NCBI GenBank assembly: GCA_044506885.1
Contig: JBIQKC010000014.1
Span: 1-64,000, forward strand
From: Croceibacterium_A sp044506885
GTDB taxonomy: Bacteria; Pseudomonadota; Alphaproteobacteria; Sphingomonadales; Sphingomonadaceae
Length of the DNA stretch: 64,000 nt
Direction: 5' to 3'
Shown: in pieces, positions 19,168-28,662 of the stretch
Numbering within the stretch: position 1 is the first letter of the stretch
How the letters are laid out: every line of letters begins with the position of its first letter
The notes under the pieces: model-generated
Told to the model about the DNA's origin: nothing
The model's input: the letters and a program-made list of their open reading frames with translations, nothing else
Database searches by the model: none
Program-made: the position numbers and the translations under genes

Positions 19168-19533
19168 ATGAAACACTGCTTGATCGTGGACGACTCCCGG
19201 GTGATCCGGAAAGTCTCCCGACACATCGTGGAGAGCTTCGAGTTCGAAGTCACCGAGGCCGAAAACGGCCAGGACGCGCTCGACAAGTGTCAGGGCGAAA
19301 TGCCCGATCTGATCCTGCTGGACTGGAACATGCCGGTCATGAACGGCATCGAATTCATTTCCCAGCTGCGCCGGCTGAACGGTGGCGGGGAGCCGAAAGT
19401 GGTGTTCTGCACCACCGAAAACGACGTCGCGCATATCCGCGAGGCCATCGAGGCCGGCGCGGACGAATACGTGATGAAGCCGTTCGATCACGACACCTTG
19501 CAGATGAAACTGCAACTCATCGGCGTCGCCTGA
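19168..19533 (+). CDS. cheY: CheY-like single-domain response regulator
   Basis: 121-aa receiver domain. Acidic pocket Asp8/Asp9 (LIVDDS), phospho-acceptor Asp52 (LLDWNMP), switch Thr in CTTEND (82-83) and Lys104 (MKPFD) are all present. The frame is open upstream, but the domain starts at the ATG at 19168, 53 bases after cheW. It would relay CheA phosphate to the motor or to another output. A conserved aromatic at the FliM-switch position is not evident next to VMKPFD beyond Tyr101 (ADEYVMKP). Confidence 0.93.
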   Translation: MKHCLIVDDSRVIRKVSRHIVESFEFEVTEAENGQDALDKCQGEMPDLILLDWNMPVMNGIEFISQLRRLNGGGEPKVVFCTTENDVAHIREAIEAGADEYVMKPFDHDTLQMKLQLIGVA

Positions 19534-19544
19534 GGCGAAGAGCG

Positions 19545-20636
19545 ATGGGCGCCGCGCCTGAATTCGCGGTACGGGAACATGCCCGGTTGCGGGCAGCCGA
19601 TCCCGTGCGCGTGCTGATCGTGGACGATTCGCCCACGGTGCGCGCCGTGCTGTCGCGCATCGTCGAGGCCGAGGCGGACCTGGCGCTCGCGGCCGTTGCC
19701 GGCAATGCCGAAGAAGCGCTGGCGATTCTGGTGCAGGCCGCGCCCGACGTCATCCTGCTCGACCTGGAAATGCCCGGCATGGGCGGGCTCGATGCGATCC
19801 CGCAGCTCATCGAGCTGTCTTCTCCCGCGCGCGTGCTGGTGGTGTCCTCGCTCACCGTGCGCGGCGCCGAACAGACGCTCGCCGCGCTGTCGTTGGGCGC
19901 GGCCGATACGATGGCCAAGCCGCGGCCGGGCAAGTTCGACCAGGAATACCGCGCCACGCTGCTGCGCAAGATTCGCCTGCTCGGGCGCGTGGCCAAGCGC
20001 TCTCGCGGCGCGCCGGGCAAGCCGCCGCAGGCGACGCTGCGGCCGCTGGGCAAGCAGCCGCCGCAAGTGCTGGCGATCGGCGCATCGACCGGCGGCATCC
20101 ATGCGCTGGGGCAGCTGTTCGGCGCGCTCGCGCCGCGCGTGGACATCCCGATCCTGGTCACCCAGCATCTTCCCGGTTCGTTCATCGAGGCTTTCGTGCG
20201 CCAGTTGCGCGCCGCCTCGCGCCGGCATGCCGAAGTGGCGAGCGAGGGTTCGCCGCTGATTCCGGGCCAGATCCTCGTCGCACCGGGCGATGCCCACCTC
20301 GCGCTCGGCGTTCGCGCCTCCGGCCAGGCGGTCGTGCGGCTGGAGGCCGGGGACGCCGCCAGCGGCTGCCGTCCGTCGGTCGACCCGATGTTCGCCAGTT
20401 GCGCCGCGCTCTACGGCAGCCATGCGATGGGCGTGGTGCTGTCGGGCATGGGGCGCGACGGCGCGGAAGGCGCGGCGAGAATCGTGTCGGCGGGGGGGAC
20501 GATCATCGCCCAGGACGCCGCCAGTTCGGCGGTGTGGGGCATGCCGGGGGCGGTCGCGACCGCGGGGCTCGCCTCCGCGCTCCTCCCGCCGGAACAGATC
20601 GCGGACCGCATCGCGCTGGCGGTGGGCGCGGCATGA
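19545..20636 (+). CDS. cheB: Chemotaxis protein-glutamate methylesterase CheB
   Basis: 363-aa two-domain enzyme that removes methyl groups from chemoreceptors. The receiver domain (residues 22-140) has DD28, phospho-Asp73 (LLDLEMP) and Lys125 (MAKPRPG). The methylesterase domain has the triad Ser181 (GASTGG), His208 (TQHLP) and Asp305 (GMGRDG). The ATG at 19545 is 11 bases after cheY. The stop codon overlaps the cheR ATG (ATGA). Both domains look complete, so activity should be phosphorylation-controlled. Confidence 0.95.
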   Translation: MGAAPEFAVREHARLRAADPVRVLIVDDSPTVRAVLSRIVEAEADLALAAVAGNAEEALAILVQAAPDVILLDLEMPGMGGLDAIPQLIELSSPARVLVVSSLTVRGAEQTLAALSLGAADTMAKPRPGKFDQEYRATLLRKIRLLGRVAKRSRGAPGKPPQATLRPLGKQPPQVLAIGASTGGIHALGQLFGALAPRVDIPILVTQHLPGSFIEAFVRQLRAASRRHAEVASEGSPLIPGQILVAPGDAHLALGVRASGQAVVRLEAGDAASGCRPSVDPMFASCAALYGSHAMGVVLSGMGRDGAEGAARIVSAGGTIIAQDAASSAVWGMPGAVATAGLASALLPPEQIADRIALAVGAA

Positions 20637-21505
20637 TCGACCAGAGCCAGATCGCGCTCGGGATCGTCGCCGGGCTGCTCGAAACGCGCACCGGGCAGAA
20701 GCTCACCGCCGATCGCGCGTGGCGCGTGGGCACCGCGCTTTCGGGGGTGATGCGCGCCTACGGAATCGAGACGATGGAAGGGCTCGCGGCGCGGCTCGGC
20801 CAGCCGGGGCAGGGCGAGCTGGCGCAGCATGTCGTCGAGGCGCTGCTCAACAACGAGACCTACTTCTTTCGCGACCGGGCGATGTTCGACCTTCTCGGAC
20901 GCTCGGTGCTGCCGGCGCTGGCCCAGCGGCGCGGGGACGCACGGCGGCTGACGATCTGGTCGGTCGGCTGTTCGACCGGGCAGGAAGCCTATTCGCTGGC
21001 GATGCTGTTCGCCGAACAGCGCACGCGCTGGCGCGACTGGACGATCGACATCCTGGGCACCGACGTCGCGCGTTCGGTGGTCGCTGCCGCGCGAGCGGGC
21101 AATTTCTCGCAATTCCAGATCCAGCGCGGCCTCGGCGTGGCGCAGATGGTCAGCTTCTTCCAGGAGGAGCGCACCGGCTGGCGCGCCAGCGACGCGCTGA
21201 AGGGCATGGTCCGCTTCGAGGCGCACAACCTGCTCGACACGCCGCCCGATCCGGGCCGGTTCGACCTGATCCTGTGCCGCAACGTGCTGCTCTATTTCGA
21301 TCGCCCGACACGCGCCCGCGCGTTCGAGCGGCTGGCGGCGGCGCTGGCGCCCGACGGACGGATGATGATGGGGGCCGGCGAAACGACCATCGGACAGACC
21401 GAACTGCTGGCCCCGGAAAAGGGCGCGACGGGCTTCTATCAGCTCGCCTGCGCAAGCCCTGTGGCGGCCTGTGCGCCTCGCGCCGGCTACGCCGCATCAA
21501 GGTAA
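20633..21505 (+). CDS. cheR: Chemotaxis protein methyltransferase CheR
   Basis: 290-aa SAM-dependent enzyme that methylates glutamates of chemoreceptors. The N-terminal helical domain (about 1-75) is followed by LNNETYFFRD and the SAM-binding core (WSVGCSTGQEAYSLAML, ILGTDVARSVVAAAR, DLILCRNVLLYFD). The start overlaps cheB by four bases. No C-terminal TPR extension is present. It pairs with cheB for adaptation, presumably acting on the receptor encoded two genes downstream. Confidence 0.95.
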   Translation: MIDQSQIALGIVAGLLETRTGQKLTADRAWRVGTALSGVMRAYGIETMEGLAARLGQPGQGELAQHVVEALLNNETYFFRDRAMFDLLGRSVLPALAQRRGDARRLTIWSVGCSTGQEAYSLAMLFAEQRTRWRDWTIDILGTDVARSVVAAARAGNFSQFQIQRGLGVAQMVSFFQEERTGWRASDALKGMVRFEAHNLLDTPPDPGRFDLILCRNVLLYFDRPTRARAFERLAAALAPDGRMMMGAGETTIGQTELLAPEKGATGFYQLACASPVAACAPRAGYAASR

Positions 21506-21581
21506 ATCGCGGGTTACCGAAACTTAAGCAGTTGGGCCCTATCCAAGGGCGCGGAAGGCGATCCGGGGGAGGGATCCCAAG

Positions 21582-23082
21582 TTGTTGCAAACCATCGGTC
21601 TCAATCAGGTGCGGCCCGCGGTGCTCGTCTTCGCCCCGGTGGCGGTGCTGACGCTGATCTCGGTGAGCGTGCTGGCCATGGTGCTGAAGGACGGACGCCC
21701 CGAATATGCGTCGACCGGCACCGTCCTGCTTGTCGGCGGCGTCGCCTATGCGATCGCCGCGCTGCTGCTGGTCCGGTTCGGCCTGTCCAGCATCGGCAAG
21801 CTCGAAGTGCTGAGCCTCACCGACAGCCTTGCGGCGATGGCCAACCGGCGCGCGCTGCATCTCGATTACTCGCGCGTCCCGCCGGGCGAGGAGAAAGCGC
21901 TGGCGCTGCTCGACCTCGACGGGTTCAAGTCGGTCAACGACCAGTACGGCCACTTCGTCGGCGACCGGCTGATCAAGGAATGCGCGAAGATCCTCGACGA
22001 GGTATGCGGCGCCGAGGCGCGCTCGTACCGCCTGGGGGGCGACGAGTTCGCCATCCTGGTGACCGGGCCGATCGCCGGGAACATCCTCGAAGGCATCTGC
22101 CACACGCTGCTCGGGCGCCTGGCGCAGTCTATCGTCATCGACGACCGCAAGCTGACCATCGGGGCCAGCGTTGGCCTGTCCCGCAGCGCCAAGCGCGACG
22201 AGCTGACCTCGTCCGAGCTGCTGCGCCGCTCGGACATGGCGATGTACGTGTCCAAGGAAGGCGGGAAGAACCGCTGCACCTGGTTCAGCGACGATTTCGA
22301 CCGCAACCGCGACGTGACGCAGCAGGTCGAGGCGGAGCTGCGCGAAGCGATCAGGAACGAGGAATTCGAGCTGGCCTACCAGCCGCTGGTCGATGCGCAG
22401 ACCGGGCGCATCGTCGCGGTCGAGGCGCTGCTGCGCTGGTGCAGCAAGGGCAAGATGGTCAGCCCCGGCATATTCATCCCGATCGCGGAGAAGTGCGGGC
22501 TGATCTATCCGATCGGCCTGTGGGTGCTGCGCACCGCCTGCCGCGACGCGCTGCACTGGGACGGGATCAAGCTGTCGATCAACGTGTCGCCGGCGCAGCT
22601 GCGCAATCCGGAATTCCCCATCGAACTGGGCCATATCCTGGAGGAAACCGGCTTTCCGGCATCGCGGCTCGAGCTGGAAGTGACCGAGACCTACCTCGTC
22701 ACCGACCCGGTGGTGGCCAACCGCAACCTCGACGTGATCCGCAAGTTCGGCGTCGGCATCGCGCTCGACGATTTCGGCACCGGCTACGCCTCGATCGGGT
22801 TCCTGCGCAACTTCCGCTTCGAGAAGCTCAAGATCGACCGCTCGATGGTGGTCGATGCGGCCAAGGACAACGGCTCGCTGGCGATGATGGCGTCGAGCAT
22901 CGCCGTCGCCCGTGCGATGGACATGGCGGTCACCGCCGAAGGGGTGGAAACCGAAGCGCAGGCCGACCTGGTCCGCACCGCCGGCTGCGACCAGATCCAG
23001 GGCTGGTATTACTACAAGGCGATCAGCGCGGGCGAAATCCGCGACCGCCTCGACGAAAACGCCTGTCTCAACGAGGTCAAAC

Positions 23083-23099
<17 letters not shown>
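21582..23099 (+). CDS. Membrane GGDEF-EAL cyclic-di-GMP enzyme
   Basis: 505-aa protein with two N-terminal transmembrane helices (about 12-33 and 48-68) and no other sensor domain. GGDEF domain: RLGGDEFAIL, with no recognisable RxxD inhibitory site before it. EAL domain: EALLRW, NVSPAQL, LEVTET, DDFGTGYAS, KIDRSMV and AEGVET, so all usual phosphodiesterase residues are visible. Net activity could be synthesis, breakdown or both. Start: TTG at 21582 behind GGGGGAGGG (21565-21573); the adjacent TTG at 21585 is equally possible, and a non-ATG start fits low expression. It lies 76 bases after cheR and overlaps the next receptor gene by 17 bases, which ties c-di-GMP to this chemosensory cluster. 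Confidence 0.92.
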
Positions 23100-24495
<1,396 letters not shown>

Positions 24496-24579
24496 GCCAA
24501 TTTTCGGGGATGACGTAGCGGGCGGCAAGTGCCAGACTTTGCTCCAGGGCCAGAAAGATAACAGGCCAAGGAGAAGGAT

Positions 24580-24954
24580 ATGCGATCTGGACTCGCCTGG
24601 GCGGGGGCCCTGGCCCTGTCGCTGGTGGGAGGCGCGGCATCGGCGCACCACAGCTTTGCGATGTTCGATACGGCCAAAGAGGTCACCGTCAGCGGCACCG
24701 TCAAGCAGTTCCAGTGGACCAATCCGCACGCCTACATCCAGCTCGTGGCCCAGGATGCGCAAGGGCGCGACGTCGAATGGAGCATGGAGATGGGATCGCC
24801 CATGTATCTCTACGCTCGCGGCTGGCGCCCGACATCGCTCAAGGCGGGAATGCGCGTCACGATCACGATCAATCCGCTGCGCAACGGCAGGCCGGGGGGA
24901 GTCGTTCGCGAGGTGACCACGGCCGATGGCCGGTCGATCGGGAAGAACACGTGA
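24580..24954 (+). CDS. Exported DUF6152 family protein
   Basis: 124-aa protein with a signal peptide cleaved near ASA-HHSF. The mature start HHSFAMFD and the body VSGTVKQFQWTNPHAYIQL...GSPMYLYARGW match the DUF6152 family of small periplasmic proteins common in sphingomonads. AGGAGAAGG (24570-24578) abuts the ATG closely. First of three genes whose ends overlap (GTGA, then ATGA). The biochemical role of the family is unknown. Its repeated company with other exported enzymes suggests a shared periplasmic or outer-envelope process. Confidence 0.85.
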   Translation: MRSGLAWAGALALSLVGGAASAHHSFAMFDTAKEVTVSGTVKQFQWTNPHAYIQLVAQDAQGRDVEWSMEMGSPMYLYARGWRPTSLKAGMRVTITINPLRNGRPGGVVREVTTADGRSIGKNT

Positions 24955-25739
24955 GGGCGCTCGCAGCGGCGATCGCCGCCGTCGGCCTCGCCGTCGCGAA
25001 CCCCGCTGTAGCGCAGGAGCAGGCGGCGTCCGCGCTGTCGCCCGCCGAGCGCGCCGAGGCGTTCGCGGCGCTGCCTTACTGGCCGGGCTTCTGGGTCAGC
25101 GAGCAATATGCCGACACCACCATCGGCGGCTTCGCCGGCGCGCGTGCAGCGGGCAGCGCGCCCTTGCAGCGGCTCAACGGCTTCGACGCGCCGTGGAACG
25201 AGGAAGGCAAGCGGCGGCAGGCCGAGGCGGCGCAAACGCGGCCTGGACGCAAGGCGATGGGCTGGGGCTATCCGATGATGATGGACGCGGCGACCCCGCT
25301 CCAGTTCATGATCACGCCCGAGGAGACGATGATCGTCAACGCCTATGGCGAAGTGCGCCATATCTACACCGACGGCCGGCCGATGCCGCCGGCGGAGGAC
25401 ATGTGGCCGACCGTATGGGGCACTTCTATCGGCCATTGGGAAGGCGAGACGCTGGTGATCGAAACGGTGCAGGTGCAGATGCCCTATACCTATTTCCACG
25501 GCGCGCCGACATTTTCCGAGGAAGCGCGCTATCTCGAACGCATCCATCTCGACGGCGACCGCCTGGTGGTGGAATTCACGGTCGAGGACCCGCTGACCCT
25601 GACCCGGCCCTGGCAGGCGACGATCACGCAGGTCCGCGAGGAGGCCTTCGACCGCATGGTGCAGATGGATTTCTCGAACGACCGCACCGGCTCCGAGGAT
25701 GGAGTGAACACCATCGAGCCGCCGAAGGAGGAGCAATGA
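24951..25739 (+). CDS. Exported protein of unknown function
   Basis: 262-aa protein starting at GTG 24951, overlapping the previous stop (GTGA). The signal peptide is RALAAAIAAVGLAVANPAVAQ. The mature part contains ALPYWPGFWVSEQYADTTIG, GWGYPMMMDAATPLQFMITP, VRHIYTDGRPMPP and GHWEGETLVIETV, a pattern I associate with uncharacterised periplasmic proteins that travel with DUF6152 genes. The D-G-R-x-M/H-P and H/W-E-G-x-T-L-V-I phrases recur in that group. No catalytic motif is recognised. The stop overlaps the next ATG (ATGA), so all three are expected to be made together. Confidence 0.82.
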   Translation: MRALAAAIAAVGLAVANPAVAQEQAASALSPAERAEAFAALPYWPGFWVSEQYADTTIGGFAGARAAGSAPLQRLNGFDAPWNEEGKRRQAEAAQTRPGRKAMGWGYPMMMDAATPLQFMITPEETMIVNAYGEVRHIYTDGRPMPPAEDMWPTVWGTSIGHWEGETLVIETVQVQMPYTYFHGAPTFSEEARYLERIHLDGDRLVVEFTVEDPLTLTRPWQATITQVREEAFDRMVQMDFSNDRTGSEDGVNTIEPPKEEQ

Positions 25740-26758
25740 GCATGGGCAAGCGAGTCTTCGCCGCCGGCGTCGCGTCCATCGCGCTCGCGCTGGCCGCGCC
25801 GGCCGCCGCGCAGGGCCAGCCGGAGCCCGAAGCGCCGGCCGACATCGCCGCCATCCCCGGCGTCGTTTCCGGCGATGCGGAATGGGAAACGGTCTGGGCC
25901 GGGCCGATGATCGTCGATGGCATGGCGGCCGGCGCGGACGGCGCGCTGTTGTTCGCGCAGGAACAGAGCAATGCGATCGTCAAGGTGTGGCCCGATGGCA
26001 GGTCGTGGGTCCAGTGGCCCTATGTCCACGGCGCGGGCGCAGTCTCGATCGACGCCGAAGGCCGCGTGTTCGCCGCCGACCGTTCCTGCACCGATCCCGG
26101 CCTCGGTCAGGGGGCGGATTGCACCGTCCTTCCGCGCATCGTGCAACTGCTTCCCGAGCGCAAGACGATCGCCGACAGGTTCCCGGACGGGACGACGCTC
26201 GGCCGGATCAACGACCTCGCCGCCGACGGCCACGGCGGGGCCTATTACACGCAAGGGGGCCTGTTCCACGCCAGGGCCGACGGCACGGTCGACACGATCG
26301 TCGAGGCCGGCAATCCGCAGCAGGGCGGCGTGTTCACCAACGGCCTCGCGCTGAGCCCGGACGGCGGGACGCTCTACGTCACCAATCGCCTCACGATCAT
26401 GGCGTTCGACGTGGCGGCGGATGGCGCGCTGTCGAACCGCCGCGACTTCGCCACGTTGGCCGGCGAGCCGCAGGGCAGCTTCGGCGGCGACGGCCTGACG
26501 GTCGATGCCGAGGGGCGGCTCTACGTGACCGGCGGGGCGGGGATTTACGTGTTCGACAAGGCCGGCGAGGAACTGGGCGTCATCCCGGCGCCGCGCCGCG
26601 CGATCACCGTGGCGTTCGCGGGGCCCGACGGCAGGACGCTCTACGCCGGCACGCTGGGCGCGGTGACGCCCGACGGAGAGAACTGGACCACGCCCGAGGG
26701 CGTGCGCAACGTCGCCGCGACGATCTATGGCGTGCGGACGCTGGCGCGGGGGCGGTAG
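25736..26758 (+). CDS. Exported SMP-30/gluconolactonase-like beta-propeller
   Basis: 340-aa protein with a signal peptide (VFAAGVASIALALAAPAAAQ). The mature domain is a six-bladed propeller of the SMP-30/LRE type: VDGMAAGADGALLFAQEQSN, VSIDAEGRVFAAD, RINDLAADGHGGAYYTQGG, FTNGLALSPDGGTLYVTN and GDGLTVDAEGRLYVTG. Metal-binding positions typical of lactonases (Glu near the start, Asn in RIND and FTNG, Asp in GDGL) are visible. A lactone or similar ester in the periplasm is a plausible substrate. Last of the three overlapping genes. Confidence 0.85.
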   Translation: MSMGKRVFAAGVASIALALAAPAAAQGQPEPEAPADIAAIPGVVSGDAEWETVWAGPMIVDGMAAGADGALLFAQEQSNAIVKVWPDGRSWVQWPYVHGAGAVSIDAEGRVFAADRSCTDPGLGQGADCTVLPRIVQLLPERKTIADRFPDGTTLGRINDLAADGHGGAYYTQGGLFHARADGTVDTIVEAGNPQQGGVFTNGLALSPDGGTLYVTNRLTIMAFDVAADGALSNRRDFATLAGEPQGSFGGDGLTVDAEGRLYVTGGAGIYVFDKAGEELGVIPAPRRAITVAFAGPDGRTLYAGTLGAVTPDGENWTTPEGVRNVAATIYGVRTLARGR

Positions 26759-26814
26759 GGACGGGCGACGACGCTGTCTTTCGACTCCGACAAGCGTGAG
26801 CGATCTTCGCCACG

Positions 26815-27210
26815 CTACGCCATTGCGTCCTTCAATCCCAGGTGCTCGACGAACGGGTCGAAATCCCTGTCGCTGTAAAGCAGCGGCAGGCCGTCGTGGA
26901 GGCAGCGGGTGGCGATCAGGGTGTCGATGGTCTTGCGCACTGTGACGCCTTTTGCGCGCAGGGTGCGGAAGTGGCGGGCGGCTTCGACGGCGATTGCATG
27001 GCCGGCGATGTCGATGTGGTCGAGAGCGTCGAGCAGGTCGAGCGCGAGATCGAAATCGCGGTCGTCGGTGAAGCCTTGCAGGACTTCGGCGAGCATCAGG
27101 TCGCCGATGGCGACGGGCTCCGCGCCGAGCGCGGCGTCGAGCCGTTCGACTTGCGGCGTGTCCAGCCCGCGGAAGTAGTCTATCCAGACGCTGCTATCGA
27201 CGAGGATCAA
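26815..27210 (-). CDS. vapC: PIN-domain toxin of a VapBC pair
   Basis: 131-aa PIN ribonuclease. Acidic metal ligands are visible at Asp5 (VDSSVWID), Glu42 (LAEVLQGF), Asp96 (TIDTLIA) and Asp114/116 (SDRDFD). VapC toxins cleave tRNA or rRNA. The start overlaps the stop of the antitoxin gene upstream by four bases, the standard antitoxin-first layout. The length and motifs are complete, so it is probably functional. Confidence 0.92.
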   Translation of the reverse strand: MILVDSSVWIDYFRGLDTPQVERLDAALGAEPVAIGDLMLAEVLQGFTDDRDFDLALDLLDALDHIDIAGHAIAVEAARHFRTLRAKGVTVRKTIDTLIATRCLHDGLPLLYSDRDFDPFVEHLGLKDAMA

Positions 27211-27401
27211 GAATCGCGCCGCATCGCGTCGAGATCGCCGCGCCAGTCGAGCTTGCCGCGGAACTTGCGGATTGCGCCTTGGCGCGAGAGGCGGAGCAAG
27301 GTCCTGAGGCCGAGTTCAACCGCCTCGCGCTTGGTGCGCGAGCCGCTGGCTTTCATGGCGTCGGCGATAAGCCGGTCATCGATGACGATATTGGTGCGCA
27401 T
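27207..27401 (-). CDS. vapB: VapB-type antitoxin
   Basis: 64-aa antitoxin of the VapB/DUF2191 type. The N-terminal MRTNIVIDDRLIADAMKASG forms the ribbon-helix-helix DNA-binding unit, and the C-terminal RGKLDWRGDLDAMRRDS wraps the toxin. It overlaps vapC by four bases. The ATG lies at the very edge of a palindrome (27401-27428), with a TATA-like element only a few bases before it and no Shine-Dalgarno sequence, so a leaderless or nearly leaderless message is plausible. Confidence 0.92.
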   Translation of the reverse strand: MRTNIVIDDRLIADAMKASGSRTKREAVELGLRTLLRLSRQGAIRKFRGKLDWRGDLDAMRRDS

Positions 27402-27428
27402 GTGTATAATCGGCGAAGAATATACACA
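27401..27428 (-). promoter_or_regulatory. Autoregulatory operator/promoter of vapBC
   Basis: Perfect inverted repeat TGTGTATA (27401-27408) / TATACACA (27421-27428) with a 12-base spacer, overlapping the vapB start codon. One arm can serve as the -10 element. VapBC complexes usually repress at such sites. Confidence 0.75.
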
Positions 27429-27451
27429 TCACGGCATCCGTTGTCGAGCCT

Positions 27452-28429
27452 TCACGCCCCCACTGCTTCCGCTTTCGCCTCCGCGAACTCCCGCTCCGCC
27501 AGGAACCGTTCGGCGTCGAGCGCGGCCATGCAGCCCGTTCCCGCCGCCGTCACCGCCTGGCGATAGGTGTGATCCATCACGTCGCCGCAGGCGAACACGC
27601 CGGGGACCGATGTCTTGGGCGTGCCGGGCTCGACCAGCAGGTAGCCGTTTTCGTCCATTGGCAGCTTGCCCCTGAACAGCTCGGTCGCGGGGGAGTGGCC
27701 GATGGCGACGAATGCCCCTTCGGTGGCGAATTCGCTCGTCTCGCCGGTGAGGGTGTCGGTGAGCCTGAGGGCGGTGAGGCCGCCGGCCAGCGGGTCGCCG
27801 AGGAAGGCGTCGACGCGCTTGTTCCACAGCACCTTGATCTTCGGGTTGGCGAACAGGCGATCCTGCAAGATCTTCTCGCTGCGCAGTTCGTCGCGGCGGT
27901 GGATCAGCGTGACGTCGTCGGAATGATTGGTGAGGTAGAGCGCCTCTTCCACGGCGGTGTTGCCGCCGCCGATCACCACGACCTTCTTGCCGCGATAGAA
28001 GAACCCGTCGCAGGTGGCGCAGGCGGATACGCCCTTGCCGCCGAGCGCTTCCTCGCCCGGCGCGCCGAGCCATTTGGCCTGCGCGCCGGTGGCGATGACC
28101 AGCACGTCGCCGACGTATTCGTCGCCGCTGTCGCCCTTCGCGCGGAACGGGCTGCCCCCGGCAATGTCGACATCGACGATGGTGTCCCACATCATCCGCG
28201 TGCCGACATGCTCGGCCTGGGCCTGCATTTCCTGCATCAGCCACGGGCCCTGGATCACGTCGCGGAAGCCGGGGTAGTTCTCGACATCGGTGGTGATGGT
28301 GAGCTGCCCGCCGGGCTGGAGGCCCTGCACTACGATCGGCTCCATCCCCGCGCGCGCGCCATAGATCGCCGCGCTGAGACCCGCCGGGCCGGAGCCGATG
28401 ATGAGCATTTTCGTGGTGTGCGTAGCCAT
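27452..28429 (-). CDS. trxB: Thioredoxin-disulfide reductase
   Basis: 325-aa NADPH-dependent flavoprotein that reduces thioredoxin. FAD site GSGPAGLSAAIYGARAG (residues 12-28), redox pair Cys137-Ala-Thr-Cys140 (SACATCDGFF), NADPH site VIGGGNTAVEEALYL and the C-terminal FAD motif VFACGDVMDHTYRQAVTAAG. The ATG at 28429 (MATHTTKMLIIGSG) is chosen because homologues start just before the FAD motif; the frame runs 20 codons further upstream. Single gene between vapBC and a palindromic repeat. Confidence 0.96.
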   Translation of the reverse strand: MATHTTKMLIIGSGPAGLSAAIYGARAGMEPIVVQGLQPGGQLTITTDVENYPGFRDVIQGPWLMQEMQAQAEHVGTRMMWDTIVDVDIAGGSPFRAKGDSGDEYVGDVLVIATGAQAKWLGAPGEEALGGKGVSACATCDGFFYRGKKVVVIGGGNTAVEEALYLTNHSDDVTLIHRRDELRSEKILQDRLFANPKIKVLWNKRVDAFLGDPLAGGLTALRLTDTLTGETSEFATEGAFVAIGHSPATELFRGKLPMDENGYLLVEPGTPKTSVPGVFACGDVMDHTYRQAVTAAGTGCMAALDAERFLAEREFAEAKAEAVGA

Positions 28430-28556
28430 TGTGCGTGCGTTCCCGTCCGTCGTGTGGTTGCTAGGTAGGCGGTGGGCTTGCCGAGTCAACGCGGGGTGGG
28501 GGCGGGGTCTGTCGAGAACCTTTCGAGATTTCTCCCGGCACTGCCATTCATCGCTT

Positions 28557-28640
28557 CGTCATTCCCGCGAAAGCGGGAACCCAGTCTGCTCCTGTAGCGC
28601 AACAGAGCCCACTGGATCCCCGCTTTCGCGGGGATGACGA
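28557..28640. repeat. Palindromic intergenic repeat (GTCATTCCCGCGAAAGCGGG type)
   Basis: Left arm GTCATTCCCGCGAAAGCGGG (from 28558) has its own hairpin, and the right arm CCCCGCTTTCGCGGGGATGA ends near 28637. CCCAGT and ACTGG inner arms complete the nested structure. The type is widespread in proteobacterial intergenic regions. It lies between trxB and the first GMC gene. Confidence 0.85.
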
Positions 28641-28662
28641 GGAAGGGGCGTGCGCTGTCCCC

